Shown: piece after piece, positions 32,220-41,151 of the stretch
How the letters are laid out: every line of letters starts with the position of its first letter
How positions within the stretch are numbered: the stretch's first letter is position 1
Assembly: GCA_037893245.1 (NCBI GenBank)
Contig: JBAIAA010000433.1
Span: forward strand, 806,001-870,000
Reading direction: 5' to 3'
DNA length: 64,000 nt
Source: Crossaster papposus
Lineage: Eukaryota; Echinodermata; Asteroidea; Velatida; Solasteridae
Translations under genes and position numbers: made by a program
The notes under the pieces: model-generated
What the model saw: the letters and a program-made list of their open reading frames with translations, nothing else
Database searches by the model: none
What the model was told of the DNA's origin: nothing

Positions 32220-33420
32220 GCAGAGCAGCTCCGCTCCATTGGCTTGTGTGCGGAGCAGCGTCGACGGCTCCGCTCCAGCCACCTATCCCTGTTGGCTCCG
32301 GTCCTGCGGCGACTCCTGTTGCCGCCGGCACCGGCGCGGCTCTCCCAACGCCCATGGTGGGGCCAGCCCGGGTCCACCAGGGGGCACCGAGTGGTGGCTT
32401 CCCCCGGAGTCTCCCCACTGGGGCGGCCCCTCCTTGAGCACATCGCCGGCGCCACGCCGGCCTGCGTGTGCGACATCCCCGCTCCATCGGCTTGTTTGCG
32501 GAGCAGCTCCGCTCCATTGGCTTGTGTGCGGAGCAGCGTTGACGGCTCCGCTCCATTGGCTTGTGTGCGGAGCAGCTCCGCTCCATTGGCCTGTGTGCGG
32601 ACCAGCGTTGACGGCTCCGCTCCATTGGCTTGTGTGCGGAGCAGCTCCGCTCCATTGGCTTGTGTGCGGAGCAGCTCCGCTCCATTGGCTTGTGTGCGGA
32701 GCAGCTCCGCTCCATTGGCTTGTGTGCGGAGCAGCGTCGACGGCTCCGCTCCATTGACTTGTGTGCGGAGCAGGCTCCGCTCCATTGACTTGTGTGCGGA
32801 GCAGCGTTGACGGCTCCGCTCCATTGACTTGTGTGCGGAGCAGCGTTGACTGCTCCGCCCCATTGACTTGTGTGCGGAGCAGCTCTGCTCCATTGACTCC
32901 CATGCGGAGCAGCGCCGACTGCTCCGCTCCATTGACTTGTGCGCGGAGCAGCGTTGACGGCTCCGCTCCATTGGCTTGTGTGCGGAGCAGCTCTGCTCCA
33001 TTGACTCCCATGCGAAGCAGCGCCGACGGGTCTGCTCCATTGACTTGTGTGCGGAGCAGCGTCGACTGCTCCGCTCCATTGACCCGTGTGCGGAGCAGAA
33101 TTAACGGCTCCGCTCCATTGGATCGTGTGCGGAGCAGTTCTGCTCCATTGCCACGTGTGCGGAGCAGAACTGACGGCTCCGCTCCATTGGGTCGTGTGCG
33201 GAGCAGCTCAGCCCCGTTGACTCCCACGAGGAGCAGCTCTGATGGCTCCGCCCCATTACCTTGTGTGCGGAGCAGCCTCGTCCCGTTGCTTCCCGTGAGT
33301 AGTAACTCCAACGGCTCTGCTCCATTGCCCCGTGTAAGGAGCAACTTCGGCGGCTCCGCTCCACTGCCTGGTGTGCGTAGCAACTCCGCTCCGTTGGCTC
33401 GCTGGGGAAAACCCTGCCCC
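32220..33420 (-). repeat. Gag-region minisatellite with GGAGCnGCTCC palindromes
   Basis: About 35 repeats of 30 to 60 bp based on TTGTGTGCGGAGCAGCTCCG and CTCCATTG. Each unit contains a short palindrome (CGGAGCAGCTCCG or a variant). It encodes NGAELLRTQ-type repeats on the element strand and stays open in several other frames on both strands, which produces many shadow frames. A counterpart lies at 41930-42700. Confidence 0.85.
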
Positions 33421-33774
33421 GTCGTCCCGGGGCAGCCTCCCGTCTCCCTTCTGGCATTGAACAATGGCTCCCCGTGTGGTCCATCGCTCCCTGAGAGGGC
33501 GCCGTTCTGGTGATCTGTCTCCAGACGACTCCCCGCCCCCGCTGTATCGACAAACACGACCCGCGAACGCTCCGAGCGAAGCGACCCGCCGGCCGCGCCG
33601 CCGTCCACAGCCCTGGGCGGCCCCCCCTCAGACTGAAAACCCGCCGGGCTCAAATATGAGCCGTAGATGTCCTGGTGAGGCCCCGCCCCCGCTGCGCCGA
33701 CGGGCACGGCAGGGGTCCGCTCCGAGCGTTGCGAACCGTCTGCCGCACCGCCGTCTACAGCACGTCTACGCCGT

Positions 33775-34320
33775 CTACGGGCCCCCCGAGGACTCTAAAT
33801 AATTTGTATAGAACAACTGAGGGATGTCCCGACAAAACCCCGTCCCCGCTGCATCGACGGGCACCGCTCGGAATTGCTCCGCGTGGAACAAGACGTCTGC
33901 CGCGCCGCCGTCTACAGCACGGGCCGGGTCCCCCCCGGGCTCGGTAGCGACCCCAGACAATTTTTGGGGGAGGGCGCCCTCACTCTGAATCGGATTGGGG
34001 CGCATCAACCATTGGGACATGTCCCTAAATTCCCCGCTATCATTTTCTAATTCCTCCCCCAGGAAACACCCTGACTCCCAGGAAACCACAGCCCACCCCG
34101 AGCTCTCCGGCAAATCCTTAAAGAAGGCCTCTAACTCCTCCGGCGTGATGCACGGAGTGCCGGAATGTTCTTTAGGCTGCTCCCCGTTCCCCGGGCCCAC
34201 AACCTGGCCTGCCCCCTCGCCGTGGGGCGAGTTGGCTGCCGTACCATCGTGGTTTTTCGAAAACATGAACACTTCACCTGGTCTTTTCTCGTCTTCTCGT
34301 ATGCCGACCGCTGCCACCAA
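33775..34320 (-). CDS. Gag-like N-terminal region (pol-less gypsy)
   Basis: Follows the PBS and encodes VFMFSKNHDGTAANSPHG, CITPEELEAFFKDLPESSG and VSWESGCFLGEELENDSG, corresponding to the start of the complete element at 41152 (ITPGDLEAFFRDVPESS). The function is presumed to be the amino-terminal part of gag; no known domain is recognised in it. It is treated as part of a fossil element. Confidence 0.65.
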   Translation of the reverse strand: MVAAVGIREDEKRPGEVFMFSKNHDGTAANSPHGEGAGQVVGPGNGEQPKEHSGTPCITPEELEAFFKDLPESSGWAVVSWESGCFLGEELENDSGEFRDMSQWLMRPNPIQSEGALPQKLSGVATEPGGDPARAVDGGAADVLFHAEQFRAVPVDAAGTGFCRDIPQLFYTNYLESSGGP

Positions 34321-34608
34321 TGTAACGTGAATTCGCCCTGGGGTCGACGCAACACACAATAAGAGATCCTGACACCAGTGTTCCTCGGTTTCCGGTAAAA
34401 TACCTGCTGTTTTATTGTCGATTCACGACTGCAAACACCGACCTGGAGTACACACACTCACGCGGTCTCAAGAACTGGTTAGAACCGGTTTAGCGTATGC
34501 GCGATCCAGGGACGGGTTTCCGGAGCGCACCAGCAGGGGCCACCAGGGCAATCCCACCACCGTGGAATCGCTCCAGCGCCCTCTACCGTCTAGGGCACGG
34601 GCGCTACA
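34321..34608 (-). repeat. 5' LTR of the pol-less gypsy element
   Basis: 288 bp bounded by TGTAACGTGA and GGCGCTACA, followed outside by the GTAT target duplication. Confidence 0.95.
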
Positions 34609-35044
34609 GTATTATTGTGTTCTTTCACGAAATCGTCGTTGTATCACCTTCGCCCACCATTTAGAAAAATAGTTTTGTCCGACTTTCCGCGAAATCGTGT
34701 AGCAACATTAACAATTCTGTGACGGGTAAAATAGTGATTATTTTACTTCAATCATGAAACTGTGAGTGTCTTTTATCAAGCTTAATAAGTTGAGCAATAA
34801 CGGGCTCCACGTCAATTACGATTTGCTGGTAAAATAGTTCATTTTCAGTCTTACGCCACCTAAATTGACTGCGCAAGCTACGCCATAATTTGTTGCGTAA
34901 GCCGCGGACTTACGCACTGTCAAACTTTCGTGAAACTGTCGTAAGCGAAATGTTGCGCAGCAACAAAAGTAGCGCAGCTTACGCAATAAATTGTGGCGCA
35001 AGGGGGCTTACGCAATTGCGTAAGGTTTCGTGAAATCGGCTGCT

Positions 35045-36310
35045 GTTGTTTGGGAAGCCCCAGCTAAATCTTTGGGAAGAACCATTACTAGTTCCTCATT
35101 GAGCTTGATGCATCAACATCTGAATGCAGATTACTGGTAAAACGCCCCCAAAATGGTCGGTCAGTTGGGATCTTTGTTCAATGCGGTATCTCCTGTGCAT
35201 CAATGTAAGTATTTGCATACATATATTTCCACTGTGGTATATATTAATATGTTAATTATAAAGATAATTATAAAGGTACTGTACATGTAGATAATGTCCT
35301 AAGAACGACCTTTAATACATGTACTTGCATCGGCTTGAAATTAGCGGGAGAAAGTAGCTAAAATGTGCCGTACTGCACACCCTCCTGTGTATGATCTGGC
35401 GTATGCGAGTGCATGCAACTGTTTTTTTTTACATACTTAAAGTGCTCGTCCCCGTTTTGTGAATCCTTCGTTTCACCATGCATCGATTACATAGGCCTAG
35501 TGGGAAAATTGCTGACTTATTTTATATATGCAAGGTTGCCTTAATTAATATACATTGATTAATATTGAAACACAAGTAGATTTAAGAATAATGGAGAATT
35601 TAAGTCGTGTATTAGTAATACAAAATTATTGCAAAATAATAAAAAATAATATAGTTTTTTCTTGTTTCGGACCTGCTGGCAAAATCATTTGCCAGATCGA
35701 AGATTTCAAATGTGTCAAGCTGGTGCTTGTGTACAATGCACACAGCAGCACTGTTTAGCCGCTGCTGTGTCATCGTGCTCCTCAGCCATGTCACTACCTC
35801 ACAATATCCCATATGTACCGATAAGCCAGAACAAAATGGCGGCTCGCATGACGGTAAGCGCAGTGCGAGAAAATCTTTGTTTTATACGATTGCCAAAACC
35901 GATAAAAGTAAAATATAAATCAAGTCACAATGGCAATTGACACTCTTTAGCATTATGCCATCATAAACTATGGGTGGAGTTTCCTGTTTAAAACTTCTCT
36001 TACCATCTTCCACCGATACCCAGGCCTCCATTCACAGTCAGTAAACATGCGGGAGGCCAATCACAGACTGGTCATTACAACAAGTTTTTACACGCCCCGC
36101 CGCGAGTCTCCAACTGGGCATTTATTCGACTTTACTTAGTCACTTCTTGATTACGCGACGATATAATAATAGTACATGTATCTGGTTTAAACTCAATGCA
36201 GGGAAAGTAAACTTACGACACGCGCACTTGCTGTGCTGCGTGGTGTTGGCCTGTCATGGGGTATTCGCATGTTACGGACTAATTAATGATTCCCCAATAA
36301 TGTTTGTCAT
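35045..36310. other. Unassigned stretch upstream of the orphan exon
   Basis: AT-rich. A 92-codon open frame at 35662-35940 is overlapped by other frames and shows no family signature. The preceding exons of the gene ending at 36601 may lie here, but I could not identify them. Confidence 0.4.
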
Positions 36311-36314
36311 TTTC

Positions 36315-36601
36315 AAGCCATCAGTCTTGGTGAAGTCACCCCTGAGGAGTCTAATCCCCCATCAGAGGACGCTCATCGTGCAGGAAATATGGAAATGCAT
36401 GAAGTGACAAGAACATCAACAACCAAAGTGGAGTCTATCTTGGAGATAGAGAAGATTAAACTTAACCTCGAACATGAGAGACTACAGGTTGCTAAGGAGC
36501 ACCTCGAAGTTTGCAGGCAGATGTCAGGTTCACTGGCTGAAATTAGCCACAACTTCCAAGTGTTCCTTACCAACCTGTTGGTAAGGGATCAAAATAATTA
36601 G
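36315..36601 (+). CDS. Terminal exon of a coiled-coil (Myb/SANT-helper-like) protein
   Basis: After an AG at about 36313-36327 the frame reads an acidic segment (LGEVTPEESNPPSEDAH) and then a helical, charged segment (ESILEIEKIKLNLEHERLQV and EVCRQMSGSLAEISHNF), ending RDQNN and TAG at about 36599-36601. This acidic-then-coiled-coil plan matches the C-terminal exons of the two Harbinger accessory genes in this window. No upstream DNA-binding exon or nearby transposase was found, so it may be a Harbinger relic or the last exon of a host gene. Open frame, moderate certainty. Confidence 0.5.
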
Positions 36602-37260
36602 ACCTATACATTAATGCAATCCCTAGAAATGCACCTTTGTGTCCCAATTAACTGTATGTAAATAGATCATTTAAGGCTAGTATGTATGTCACAGGTCCTT
36701 CCTGATTGGAAGTCCTTATATTTATTACCGGTCCGCGGTAGACAAAATTACAATTTAAAGTTATAACGAATTACAGGTCGATGTGACAATCGCACAGGAA
36801 CAAATATTAATAGTAACAAAAATATAACAGTTGCATTAACAAGAATTGACAATATCACAGATGAATACAGATCAACACTATTAAAGAACAGCAATATAAA
36901 AGGATATGGATAATTCAATCTGAACAAACGCGATGAGTTTATCCGAACACGCAAGCGAATAGTTCACATGGATCACGCGAACGAATAGTTCAGTTCAGAA
37001 TGACGATGATGGAGAAGATGACGCGGAATCTTGATGGAGAAGAAGACACAGAATGTGGACTGAAGTAAAGGATGGACTGGCTAAGGTGAACTGGAAAAAG
37101 ATGTCAAAGATATGAACTGAGGAAACCGATGTACTGCAGAATACTGGAACTCGGAATTGGATGATGAAAGCAGTTGCCACGCACGATGAGCAAACAAAAT
37201 CACTACGGGATACCGTGCTAGAATTCTCCCTCTCGTGGGTCTCAGTCTTGTCAACTAGGG
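36602..37260. other. Unassigned stretch
   Basis: It contains short GATGGAGAAG and GGACTGAAG direct repeats near 37007-37075. No supported gene. Confidence 0.35.
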
Positions 37261-38555
37261 TCAGAAGAAATAGTGGGAACAAGGCTCATGTAGAAGGCAA
37301 GGTGGCATTGATCCTGACTGGTCGCAGGCTGAAGTCAGAATACACACTAATTATAACTAAACCTACATGTGTAAATCAATAGAGAATAAACTAAACCAGA
37401 ACAATAATCAAACACTAAAGGTTATAAACAAAAAAGATAAAATACTCACTAAGTTTTAAGAAAATCTAAACCTTACAGAATTATATTATTTTTAGAGGAA
37501 AATAATACAAAAGTAAACACTATAGCCCTTGATCTAGGGTTCAAATAAAAGTCACTCCAAGCTAAATCAATAATAGTCAACTGAAGTTGATAAGATCTAT
37601 AAACTAAAAGCAATTCACAGGTGGTTCAGATATCTCAAGCCAAAACTTAAACAGACAAACAACTCAAAGAAATTCTGAAGAACTCCTTAACCACAAAGTA
37701 TTTCAACAAAAATAAAGTAAATCGAATCAATCATTAAACCACAACTTGAGAATAAGGCCAAAGTCAAGAAAACTAAAGTGAAGGTAATTTCACATAAACC
37801 TTGAATGGTTCAACCCTCTTGGAGTAAAGTGGTTAATAGCTTTTAGGCAAAATTGTTGGTCCCTGATGACCACAGGCCAGGCCCAGTGGCTTAGAAGTCA
37901 CTCACACTAGTCCTTTGTTTTACTAAATAACATTTTACTAAGGGAAAACATACTTAAACTGTACCGTGTGGTCGCAAACCAAATCATAGACTTGTGTTGA
38001 TAATTCTCTCATGTACGAAATATTAGTACTCGAATGGAATAATTGTACTGAAGAAATTTTAACAACATTGTAAAAAAACCTAAACACAACGAAAAGTCCT
38101 CGAGTAATAAACCAGTCTTATAGAATAATGGTGACTTTTCGAAAGCGAAAACCAAAATAAACACCCTACAACTACAAAACTCAAGTTAAGAATAATAACT
38201 AGAATCAATATGAAAATCTCAAGTAATCAACGAATAACTATAACATGAACGAATTGTCAAACTAAATGAAAAATAACTACTTTGTATCTAAGCGATAATA
38301 CTAACACACAACTTCAAAAAAAGAAATGCAAATCCTTTTAAATCACTGAAAGTACTAGGATACATGCCAATATCAGATAGCAATTTACCATGAGGGCAAA
38401 TTAATAAAACATCAATAACACTATTATTATGTACATTATAAAAGAACATAAGTGAATTCGGGGACTCGCCTATTTCAGAAGAAATAGTGGGAACAAGGCT
38501 CATGTAGGAGGCAAGGTGGCATTGATCCTGACTGGTCGTAGGCTGAAGTCAGAAT
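37261..38555. repeat. Pair of 81-bp direct repeats flanking A-rich DNA
   Basis: TCAGAAGAAATAGTGGGAAC begins at 37261 and 38475; each copy extends for about 81 bp with only two differences. The 1.13 kb between them is A-rich and holds no coding signature. The arrangement may be a small element with direct terminal repeats or a simple duplication. Confidence 0.7.
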
Positions 38556-39063
38556 GACCCAAACCACATACATGATGAGGCCTAGCCCCGAACCTGACTT
38601 GTCAAGCAGCTAGGTCATGCCCGAGACAGGTCGTAAATTACAGTTTGGCACTGTTAAGAACAAACTGAAGGAGTTCAGTGGCCTAAACAATAAAACCTTG
38701 TCCAACCCAAAAAGTGATTTTTTGGGGGGGTGTGACATGTATAAGTGCACATTTTAAATACATTTACTGAAAAGAGAAGTTAAAAAGTTTGACAATTGAG
38801 GTGTTTTTTAGGAAGTTTTTAGTTGATTTTGAACAAAAGTGCACTTCTGTAAAATTGTTTAAACAAATTGCCATGCTTTTCTAGGCATGACAATTTTTCT
38901 GTACAAGTAAAAAAAAAAAAATGTGCTCACTTAAAAACTATATAATGAGATAAAAAAGGCCCATTATTTATTGCCGTGTACTGAAACAACTACGGAGCCC
39001 CAAAAGGGACATATGAAAATAAAAACCACCATGACAAAATAATTTAATTTTTTTATTTTGTGA
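38556..39063. other. Unassigned AT-rich stretch
   Basis: No feature recognised; an oligo-A run lies near 38911. Confidence 0.4.
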
Positions 39064-39412
39064 GCTCGAAACCATTTCGTGCACACGAAATCATTTCGTG
39101 CACTCGAAACAACTTATTTCGTGAGCTCGAAATCATTTCGTGCCCACGAAATCATTTCGTGCGCTCGAAAAAGTATTTTCGTGAGCTGGAAATCGTTTCG
39201 TGCGCTCGAAATAACATTTTTCGTGAGCTCGAAATCATTTTGTGTGCTCGAAATCATTTCGTGTGCTCGAAATCATTTCGTGCACTCCAAATCACTTTTT
39301 TTCGTGAGCTCGAAATCATTCTGTGCGCTCAAAATACTTTATTTCGTGCGCTTGAAATCATTTCGTGCAATCGAAATCATTATTTCGTGAGCTCGAAATC
39401 ATTTCGTACGTT
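39064..39412. repeat. Array of CGAAATCATTTCGTGNGCT palindromic units
   Basis: About 17 degenerate copies of a 19 to 20-bp unit. CGAAATCATTTCG is self-complementary apart from its centre, and neighbouring units alternate GAGCTC and GCGCTC joints. Open frames across it are composition artefacts. Confidence 0.9.
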
Positions 39413-39621
39413 TGCTAGTAAGTATGACGTTGGGTCAGCATTAAGCAGACCATAAATCCAGGATATTTAGACGATAAAGGACAATTACAAGGTAAGAATC
39501 AAGCTTTTCTACTTATTTTTTATGCCGTTGATTTTTGAGTGGCTCTATATCCAGACTAGGGCCGGTATTTAGTCTCTGCCAAATGCGTTAAAAACAGTTT
39601 TTTAAGCAGTGCGGCGCTAAC

Positions 39622-40764
39622 GGCCCTGTCACACCAGAACGTTTTAGGCCAACGCGTGAGTAGCGCGTTAAAAATAGTTGATACGCTGGCAAACGCTGAA
39701 CTTCCACAGAAACTGTCAAGTGGAACCGTGATTTCAGCGTGTCCATAACGCGTTGATAACGGGTTCATAGCGTTCGCCAGCGCGTCAGTAACGCGTTAGT
39801 AACGCGCTCGACGACTAATGAACGACTGACCAGCGCGTAAGTAGCGCGTTCCAACGCGCGCCAGCGTACTGCAACGACCACATGATTAGTTGTATAAAAA
39901 GCCGACGCGCTACTACAGTAATGGCCCTGTCACACAATAACGTTTTAGGCCAACACGTGAGTAACATGTTGGAATTTCGGCAACATGCGGGTTAACGTTG
40001 ACTAACGCTAGGCCAGCGTTCGCAACACGCTGAGCGCGTTACCTACACGCTGGAACACGCTGTCACACGCTGAGGCAAAAAAAACATTTTTCAACATACC
40101 TAAAATTTCCAGCGTTTGCCAGCGTGTGACTGCACACGCTGGCGGCGCGCAGGAAGGTCGTTATTCACGCGTCGAACTCGCTAGACGAACGTTACCAACC
40201 CACTACTCACACGCTGGCGACCCGCTGTCATATTTTTACTATAAATCAGTGATGCGTTCCTCACACGCTGAGAGCGTTCCTCACACGCTGCTCACGCGCT
40301 GGCATACATTATGAACCCGTTATCAACCTGTATGGAGTCGCTGAAATCACGGTTCCACTAGACTTTTTCTGTGAAAGTTCAGCGATTACCAGCGTATTAA
40401 CTATTTTTAACGCGCTACTCATGCGTTGGCCTAAAACGTTATCGTGTGACAGGGCCATGACCAGCGTGTCGCCAGCGTACGCCAGCGTGTAAGTAGCGGG
40501 TTGATAACGATCGTCTAGCGTGTTTGACGTGTGAGTAACGAACCTCCAACGCGCCGCCAGCGTGTGCATCCACATGGTTGCAAACGCTGGAAATTGTAGG
40601 TATGTTGAAAAAAATATGTTTTCCTCAGCGTGTGACAGCGTGTCCCAGCGTGTGAGTAACGCGCTCAGCGTGTTGCTAACGCTGGTCAGCGTTTGCCAGC
40701 GTGTTGCCAAAATTAGAACACGTTTCTCACGCGTTGGCCTAAAACGCTCTGGTGTGACAGGGCC
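39622..40764. mobile_element. MITE (GGCCCTGTCACAC ends) carrying a reversed copy of its own family
   Basis: The outer ends are GGCCCTGTCACACCAGAACG at 39622 and the complement of GGCCCTGTCACACCAGAGCG ending at 40764. The inner copy (39923-40456) has ends GGCCCTGTCACACAATAACG and GGCCCTGTCACACGATAACG. The outer left arm is homologous to the inner right arm, and the inner left arm to the outer right arm. This is what an insertion of the same family in opposite orientation gives. Interiors are dense in CAGCGTGT and AACGCG motifs. No target duplication was recognised. Confidence 0.8.
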
Positions 40765-40827
40765 ATAACGACACGATTAGTCCAGCTCCTTCGTAAACTG
40801 TTTCCTGGCGCGGCCCCTATACAGTAT

Positions 40828-41111
40828 TGTAGCGCCGGCGCCGGTTTTGGGGCAGAGGGCGCTAGAACGATTCCACGGTGTAATCGCTCTGGTGGTTTCC
40901 GCGGGTGCGCGCGGGGGCCCGTGTTGGGTTGCGCGCGCGTCAAACCAGTTAGATCGAGTTTTAGAGACCGCGTGTGAAGCGGAGTTTTGTACGACAGTTG
41001 TCGGTAGAGTTTTGGAGTAATAAACCAGGCTAAAGGCAGCCATTTTCACAGAAGAAGTGTTTCCGTGTGTCGGTTAATGCGTCAGGATACCCAGGGAGAA
41101 ATCACGTTACA
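40828..41111 (+). repeat. 5' LTR
   Basis: Bounded by TGTAGCGCCGG and ATCACGTTACA. It contains AATAAA at 41019-41024, the probable polyadenylation signal. Confidence 0.95.
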
Positions 41112-41128
41112 TTGGTGGCAGCGGTGAG
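41112..41128 (+). other. tRNA primer-binding site
   Basis: TTGGTGGCAGCGGTGAG lies directly inside the 5' LTR. The TGG start is what pairing with a tRNA 3' CCA requires. The tRNA species was not determined. Confidence 0.7.
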
Positions 41129-41151
41129 CATAGACTGACGAAAGAAAACAG

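Larger units (their letters stand above)
30752..34608 (-). mobile_element. Non-autonomous Ty3/gypsy element without pol
   Basis: Two 288-bp LTRs differ at only two positions and flank 3.3 kb. GTAT lies on both sides (30748-30751 and 34609-34612), a 4-bp target duplication. In element order: LTR, PBS-like TTGGTGGCAGCGGTC, a gag-like start with TPEELEAFFKDLPESS, about 1.2 kb of tandem GGAGCAGCTCCGCTCC-type repeats, an Arg-rich segment, and a conserved tail domain (MATHMPVPLCEHLWDEW) just before the 3' LTR. Protease, RT, RNase H and integrase are absent. It is recent by LTR identity and must have relied on enzymes from a relative such as the element at 40828. It is a fossil for its own proteins. 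Confidence 0.9.
30583..35044. mobile_element. MITE (about 0.6 kb) interrupted by an LTR element
   Basis: The outer inverted ends are AGCAGCCGATTTCACGAAA at 30583 and TTTCGTGAAATCGGCTGCT ending at 35044. Both arms are full of GCGTAAG/CTTACGC and TTGCGTAGCTGCGC motifs. Removing the LTR element at 30752-34608 leaves about 600 bp. The target duplication is not clear. Confidence 0.75.

Noticed and set aside
31223-32437. 404-codon open frame on the strand opposite to the pol-less gypsy element
   Set aside because: It is a shadow of GC-rich, stop-poor coding and repeat DNA; its sequence has no domain and follows the complement of the real coding strand.
39060-39455. 131-codon frame with KSFRALEI-type repeats
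   Set aside because: It is the translation of a palindromic DNA array and is open in two frames with the same pattern.
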